From positions 3,286,001 through 3,350,000 of the forward strand of contig CP001643.1 in NCBI GenBank assembly GCA_000023405.1: a stretch of DNA of 64,000 nt. Reading direction: 5' to 3'. Each line of letters begins with the position of its first letter. Position 1 is the first letter of the stretch. The DNA comes from Brachybacterium faecium DSM 4810 (GTDB lineage Bacteria; Actinomycetota; Actinomycetes; Actinomycetales; Dermabacteraceae). This document shows, in pieces, positions 60,344-64,000 of this stretch. The notes beneath the pieces were generated by a model. It was not told the origin of the DNA, ran no database searches, and was given only the letters and a program-made list of their open reading frames with translations. Both the position numbers and the translations under genes were made by a program.

Positions 60344-62395
60344 ATGAGTGAGAGGACCGCTGTGAACGAGACCGTCGCCGCCCTGCTGGAGCGCTCGAAC
60401 GCGCTGGGCTCCGATCCGCGCAACACCAACTACGCCGGCGGCAACACCTCCGCCAAGGGCTCCGCGACCGACCCCGTGACCGGGGAGGAGACCGAGCTGC
60501 TGTGGGTCAAGGGCTCCGGCGGGGACCTCGGCACGCTCGAGGAGAAGGGCCTGGCGGTGCTGCGCCTGGACCGGGTGCGCGCCCTGCAGGACGTCTACCC
60601 GGGCGTCGAGCGCGAGGACGAGATGGTCGCGGCCTTCGACTACTGCCTGCACGGCAAGGGCGGGGCCGCCCCCAGCATCGACACCGCGATGCACGCCCTG
60701 GTCGACGCCGAGCACGTCGATCATCTGCATCCCGATGCGGGCATCGCGCTGGCGACCGCGGCCGACGGGGAGCGCCTGACCCGCGAGTGCTTCGGCGAGG
60801 CCGTGGTGTGGGTGCCGTGGCGCCGGCCCGGCTTCCAGCTGGGCCTGGACATCGCGGAGATCAAGCGCGAGAACCCCGGCGCGATCGGCTGCATCCTGGG
60901 CGGGCACGGCATCACCGCCTGGGGCGAGACCTCCCAGGAGGCGCAGGAGAACTCGCTGCGGATCATCCGTGAGGCGACCGAGTTCATCGAGCGCACCGGC
61001 ACCCCCGAGCCTTTCGGCGCGCATGATCCTGCGCGTGCCGCGCTGCCGGAGGCGGAGCGGCGCGCGAAGGCGTCGGCCCTGTTCCCGGTGATCCGGGGCC
61101 TGGCCTCGACGGATACGCCGATGGTCGGGCACTTCACGGACACCGAGGCGGTGCACGAGTTCCTCGCCTCCGAGAAGCTCTCGACGCTGGCTGATCAGGG
61201 CACGTCGTGCCCGGACCACTTCCTGCGCACCAAGGTCAAGCCGCTCGTGCTGGACCTGCCCGCGGACGCCTCGATCGAGGACTCCGTGGCGCGGCTCAAG
61301 GAGCTGCACGAGTCCTATCGCGCGGACTACACCGCCTACTACGAGCGCCATGCCGATGCCGACTCCCCCGCCATGCGCGGCGCGGATCCGGCGATCGTGC
61401 TGATCCCGGGCGTGGGCATGTTCTCCTTCGGCGCGGATGCGCAGACCGCCCGCGTGGCCGGCGAGTTCTACGTCAACGCGATCAACGTGATGCGCGGCGC
61501 GGAGGCGATCTCCACGTACTCCCCCATCGAGGAGTCGGAGAAGTTCCGCATCGAGTACTGGGCGCTCGAGGAGGCGAAGCTGCAGCGCAAGCCGAAGCCC
61601 AAGCCGCTCGCGACCCGGGTGGCGCTGGTGACCGGCGGCGGCTCCGGCATCGGCAAGGCCACCGCCGAGCGGCTCGTGGCCGAGGGCGCCTGCGTGGTGA
61701 TCGCGGATCTCAACCTCGAGGGCGCCGAGGCCACCGCCGCGGAGCTGGGCGGGCCGGACCGGGCTGTCGCCCTGCGGGCCGACGTCTCCGATGAGCAGGC
61801 CGTGGTCGAGGCGGTGGCCGAGGCGGTGCTCGCCTTCGGGGGCCTCGACCTCATCGTCAACAACGCCGGGCTCTCGCTGTCCAAGCCGCTGCTGGAGACC
61901 ACCGCGAAGGACTGGGACCTGCAGCACGACGTGATGGCGCGCGGCAGCTTCCTCGTCTCCCGCGAGACGGCCCGGGTGATGATCGACCAGGCCATGGGCG
62001 GGGACATCATCTACATCTCCTCGAAGAACTCCGTGTTCGCCGGCCCCAACAACATCGCCTACTCGGCGACGAAGGCCGATCAGGCGCACCAGGTGCGGCT
62101 GCTCGCGGCGGAGCTCGGCGAGCACCAGATCCGCGTCAACGGCATCAACCCCGACGGGGTGGTGCGCGGCTCCGGCATCTTCGCCGGCGGCTGGGGCGCC
62201 TCGCGCGCGAAGGTGTACGGCGTGGAGGAGGAGAAGCTCGGCGAGTTCTACGCCCAGCGCACCCTGCTGAAGCGCGAGGTGCTTCCCGCGAACGTCGCGA
62301 ACGCCGTCTTCGCGCTCACCGCCGGGGACCTCTCGCACACCACCGGCCTGCACATCCCGGTCGACGCCGGGGTCGCGGCGGCGTTCCTGCGATGA
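60344..62395 (+). CDS. rhaEW: Bifunctional rhamnulose-1-phosphate aldolase / lactaldehyde dehydrogenase-type SDR
   Basis: A 683-residue two-domain protein. Residues 1-~420 are a class II aldolase (NYAGGNTSAKG, HVDHLHPDAGIAL with zinc-binding His, GGHGITAWGE); residues ~425-683 are a short-chain dehydrogenase with VTGGGSGIGKATAE and the YSATK active-site motif. This is the RhaEW arrangement that cleaves L-rhamnulose-1-phosphate and oxidises lactaldehyde. The ATG at 60344 has GGGGAG upstream; a GTG at 60362, preceded by AGAGGA, is a possible alternative. Its stop overlaps the rhaB start (ATGA). Confidence 0.95.
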   Translation: MSERTAVNETVAALLERSNALGSDPRNTNYAGGNTSAKGSATDPVTGEETELLWVKGSGGDLGTLEEKGLAVLRLDRVRALQDVYPGVEREDEMVAAFDYCLHGKGGAAPSIDTAMHALVDAEHVDHLHPDAGIALATAADGERLTRECFGEAVVWVPWRRPGFQLGLDIAEIKRENPGAIGCILGGHGITAWGETSQEAQENSLRIIREATEFIERTGTPEPFGAHDPARAALPEAERRAKASALFPVIRGLASTDTPMVGHFTDTEAVHEFLASEKLSTLADQGTSCPDHFLRTKVKPLVLDLPADASIEDSVARLKELHESYRADYTAYYERHADADSPAMRGADPAIVLIPGVGMFSFGADAQTARVAGEFYVNAINVMRGAEAISTYSPIEESEKFRIEYWALEEAKLQRKPKPKPLATRVALVTGGGSGIGKATAERLVAEGACVVIADLNLEGAEATAAELGGPDRAVALRADVSDEQAVVEAVAEAVLAFGGLDLIVNNAGLSLSKPLLETTAKDWDLQHDVMARGSFLVSRETARVMIDQAMGGDIIYISSKNSVFAGPNNIAYSATKADQAHQVRLLAAELGEHQIRVNGINPDGVVRGSGIFAGGWGASRAKVYGVEEEKLGEFYAQRTLLKREVLPANVANAVFALTAGDLSHTTGLHIPVDAGVAAAFLR

Positions 62396-63948
62396 GCACC
62401 CCCGGCACCCGCTCCCCCGGCACCCCGGCCCCACCGACCTCCCCTCCCCCGAGGGGTGGCCCGGTCGCGGTCGCGGCGGTCGATCTGGGCGCGACCTCCG
62501 GGCGGGTGATGCTCGGAGTGCTCGAGCAGGGGCGGATCGAGCTGCTGCCCGCGCACCGCTTCGAGAACCGCCTCGCCGAGCGCGACGGGCACCTGTGCTG
62601 GGATGTCGACGCCCTGTGGGCGGAGATCCGGCAGGGCCTGACCGAGGCGCACCGCCTCGCGCGGGGCCGCGGGCTCGCAGGCCTCTCCTCGATCGGGATC
62701 GACTCCTGGGCGGTGGACTATGCGCTGCTCGGACCGGACGAGGTCGGGCCCGACGGCACACCGGTGCCCGGCTCGGGCGCGCGGATCGGCGAGGTGATCG
62801 CCTATCGCGACTCCCGCACCGAGACCGTCGCCGACGAGTTCGCCCGGCGGGTGTCCCGGCAGCGGCAGTTCGCGCTCACCGGCATCGCGCAGCAGAGCTT
62901 CAACACGCTCTACCAGCTCGCGGCCGAGCACCGCCTGGCGGAGCTGCCCCCCGGCAGCTCGCTGCTGATGGTGCCCGACCTCCTCGGCTATCTGCTCACC
63001 GGGCAGCGCCGCACCGAGCTCACCAACGCCTCGACCACCGGCATGCTCGCCGCGCAGGGGCACGAGTGGAGCGCGGAGCTGCTGGAGGCCGCCGGGGTGG
63101 AGCGCGAGCTGCTCGCCCCGCTGATCGCACCGGGAGAGCAGCTGGGCACGGTCCTCGCGCCGCTGGCCGCGCAGCTCGGCATCGGGGAGGTGCCGGTCCA
63201 TGCCGTCGGCTCCCACGACACCGCCTCCGCGGTGCTGGCCGTGCCCTCCGAGGGCTCCGGCTCCACGGCCTACATCTCCTCCGGCACCTGGTCCCTCATC
63301 GGGCTGGAGCTGGAAGCGCCCGTGCTCACCGAGGAGGCGCGCGAGGCGGGCTTCACCAACGAGGGCGGGGTCGACTCCACGGTGCGTCTGCTCAAGAACG
63401 TCGCCGGGATGTGGCTGGTCAGCGAGTCGATCCGGCAATGGGAGGAGGAGGGGGCACGAGTCGAGCTGGCGGATCTGCTCGAGGCCGCCGCGGCCGTTCC
63501 CGGGGACCGCTTCCGCATCGACCCCACGGATCCCGCGTTCCTCGCGCCCGGACGGATGGCCGATCGGGTCACCGCCGCGGCCCGCCCCCTCACGGACGAG
63601 GACGAGTTCCCGCGCACCCCGGCGCAGCTGGTGCGCTGCATCCTCGAATCCCTGGCCGAGACCTACCGGGACGAGCTGCATGCCGCCTGCCGTCTCGCCG
63701 GAGTGCCGCTGCCGTCCCGGCTGCACGTGGTGGGCGGCGGCAGCCGCAACGCGCTGCTGAACCGGCTCACCGCCGAGGCCCTCGGGATCGAGGTCGTGGC
63801 CGGGCCGATGGAGGCCACCGCGCTGGGCAACGTGGCGCTGCAGGCGCGCACGCTCGGCGCGATCCCCGCGGAGCCCGGCGCGCTGCGGAAGGTGGTGCGG
63901 GAGAGCGTCGAGCTGGGGGTGTTCGCGGCGGGCGTGCCCGCTCGCTGA
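62392..63948 (+). CDS. rhaB: L-rhamnulokinase
   Basis: A 518-residue FGGY kinase phosphorylating L-rhamnulose. After a Pro-rich start of about 23 residues, AAVDLGATSGRVMLG opens the first domain; HRFENRLAERDGHLCWD and IGIDSWAVDYALL are typical of rhamnulokinases; SHDTASAVLAVP and the late HVVGGGSRNALLNRLTAEAL complete the family signature. It overlaps the aldolase/dehydrogenase gene by four bases. With rhaI, rhaEW and rhaM it forms a complete rhamnose pathway. It converges on the partial LacI gene, 15 bases away. Confidence 0.96.
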   Translation: MSTPGTRSPGTPAPPTSPPPRGGPVAVAAVDLGATSGRVMLGVLEQGRIELLPAHRFENRLAERDGHLCWDVDALWAEIRQGLTEAHRLARGRGLAGLSSIGIDSWAVDYALLGPDEVGPDGTPVPGSGARIGEVIAYRDSRTETVADEFARRVSRQRQFALTGIAQQSFNTLYQLAAEHRLAELPPGSSLLMVPDLLGYLLTGQRRTELTNASTTGMLAAQGHEWSAELLEAAGVERELLAPLIAPGEQLGTVLAPLAAQLGIGEVPVHAVGSHDTASAVLAVPSEGSGSTAYISSGTWSLIGLELEAPVLTEEAREAGFTNEGGVDSTVRLLKNVAGMWLVSESIRQWEEEGARVELADLLEAAAAVPGDRFRIDPTDPAFLAPGRMADRVTAAARPLTDEDEFPRTPAQLVRCILESLAETYRDELHAACRLAGVPLPSRLHVVGGGSRNALLNRLTAEALGIEVVAGPMEATALGNVALQARTLGAIPAEPGALRKVVRESVELGVFAAGVPAR

Positions 63949-63963
63949 CGTCCCCTCCGCGGC

Positions 63964-64000
63964 TCAGCCGGTCGTGGACTCCCGCTCCACCAGCTCCGGC
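63964..64000 (-). CDS. C-terminal end of a LacI-family regulator, cut by the window edge
   Basis: Read on the minus strand the last bases of the window encode PELVERESTTG followed by a stop at 63964-63966. This is the common LacI-family ending (ELVxRxSTxG). Only 11 codons are visible; the rest lies right of the window. Its position next to the rhaI-rhaEW-rhaB operon makes it a candidate regulator for the TGARACGTTTCA-type sites. Confidence 0.65.
   Translation of the reverse strand, partial: PELVERESTTG

Overview
The window reads as chromosomal DNA of a high-GC Gram-positive bacterium (Actinomycetota). Support comes from the very high GC content, many GTG starts, stop/start overlaps (ATGA, TGATG), a DUF222/13E12-type HNH protein and an RNase J. 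A Micrococcales/Dermabacteraceae organism such as Brachybacterium is my best guess, by inference only. I see no rRNA, tRNA, insertion sequence, phage gene or CRISPR array.

Almost the whole window is a plant cell wall sugar-utilisation region, best explained as use of pectin, especially rhamnogalacturonan-I with arabinan/galactan side chains. (1) 0-5.6 kb: an AraC regulator, the HNH protein, RNase J and an alpha/beta hydrolase. (2) 4.6-16.4 kb: a minus-strand operon (Lpl-type ABC permeases and binding protein, a YesL-like protein, a GH28 polygalacturonase-type enzyme, a small membrane protein, the hydrolase). It faces a plus-strand operon of a GH43 enzyme, a LacI regulator fused to a DUF6807/PmoA-like domain, and a rhamnogalacturonan acetylesterase-type SGNH hydrolase. 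(3) 16.4-28.8 kb: a sugar isomerase-like TIM barrel, a small Cys/His protein, two GH51 arabinofuranosidases, two closely related LacI regulators flanking a CUT1 transporter, then thyA-folA. (4) 29-38 kb: a secreted GH43 endo-arabinanase and two tandem paralogous CUT1 transporters. (5) 38-53 kb: a CUT2 (ChvE/Mms-type) monosaccharide transporter, a LacI regulator, araB-araD, an unrelated EamA/phosphodiesterase/LysR block, araA, an alditol-oxidase-like flavoprotein and a GH27 enzyme. (6) 53-64 kb: a DUF1206 membrane protein, a TIM-barrel/BNR fusion, two paralogous esterases, rhaM, then rhaI-rhaEW-rhaB and the C-terminal end of another LacI regulator at the right edge.

How the parts fit together: the endo-arabinanase is the only glycoside hydrolase with a visible export signal. 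The other hydrolases look cytoplasmic, so the model is import of oligosaccharides by four CUT1 transporters, then intracellular trimming (GH28, GH43, GH51, GH27, esterases). Arabinose would enter the araA/araB/araD route and rhamnose the rhaM/rhaI/rhaB/rhaEW route. No CUT1 transporter here has its own ATPase, so a shared one must lie elsewhere.

Regulation is unusually readable. Four LacI-type operator families can be seen: an AAACCGGTTT type near 11.7-12.0 kb, a TTACAACGYTGTAA type at four arabinan/transport promoters, a GATGTGAACGTTCACATC type at chvE, araB and araA, and a TGARACGTTTCA type at rhaM/rhaI. Three copies of a roughly 70-base hairpin element with identical arms lie downstream of minus-strand operons, and other perfect hairpins separate highly expressed genes from their downstream neighbours.
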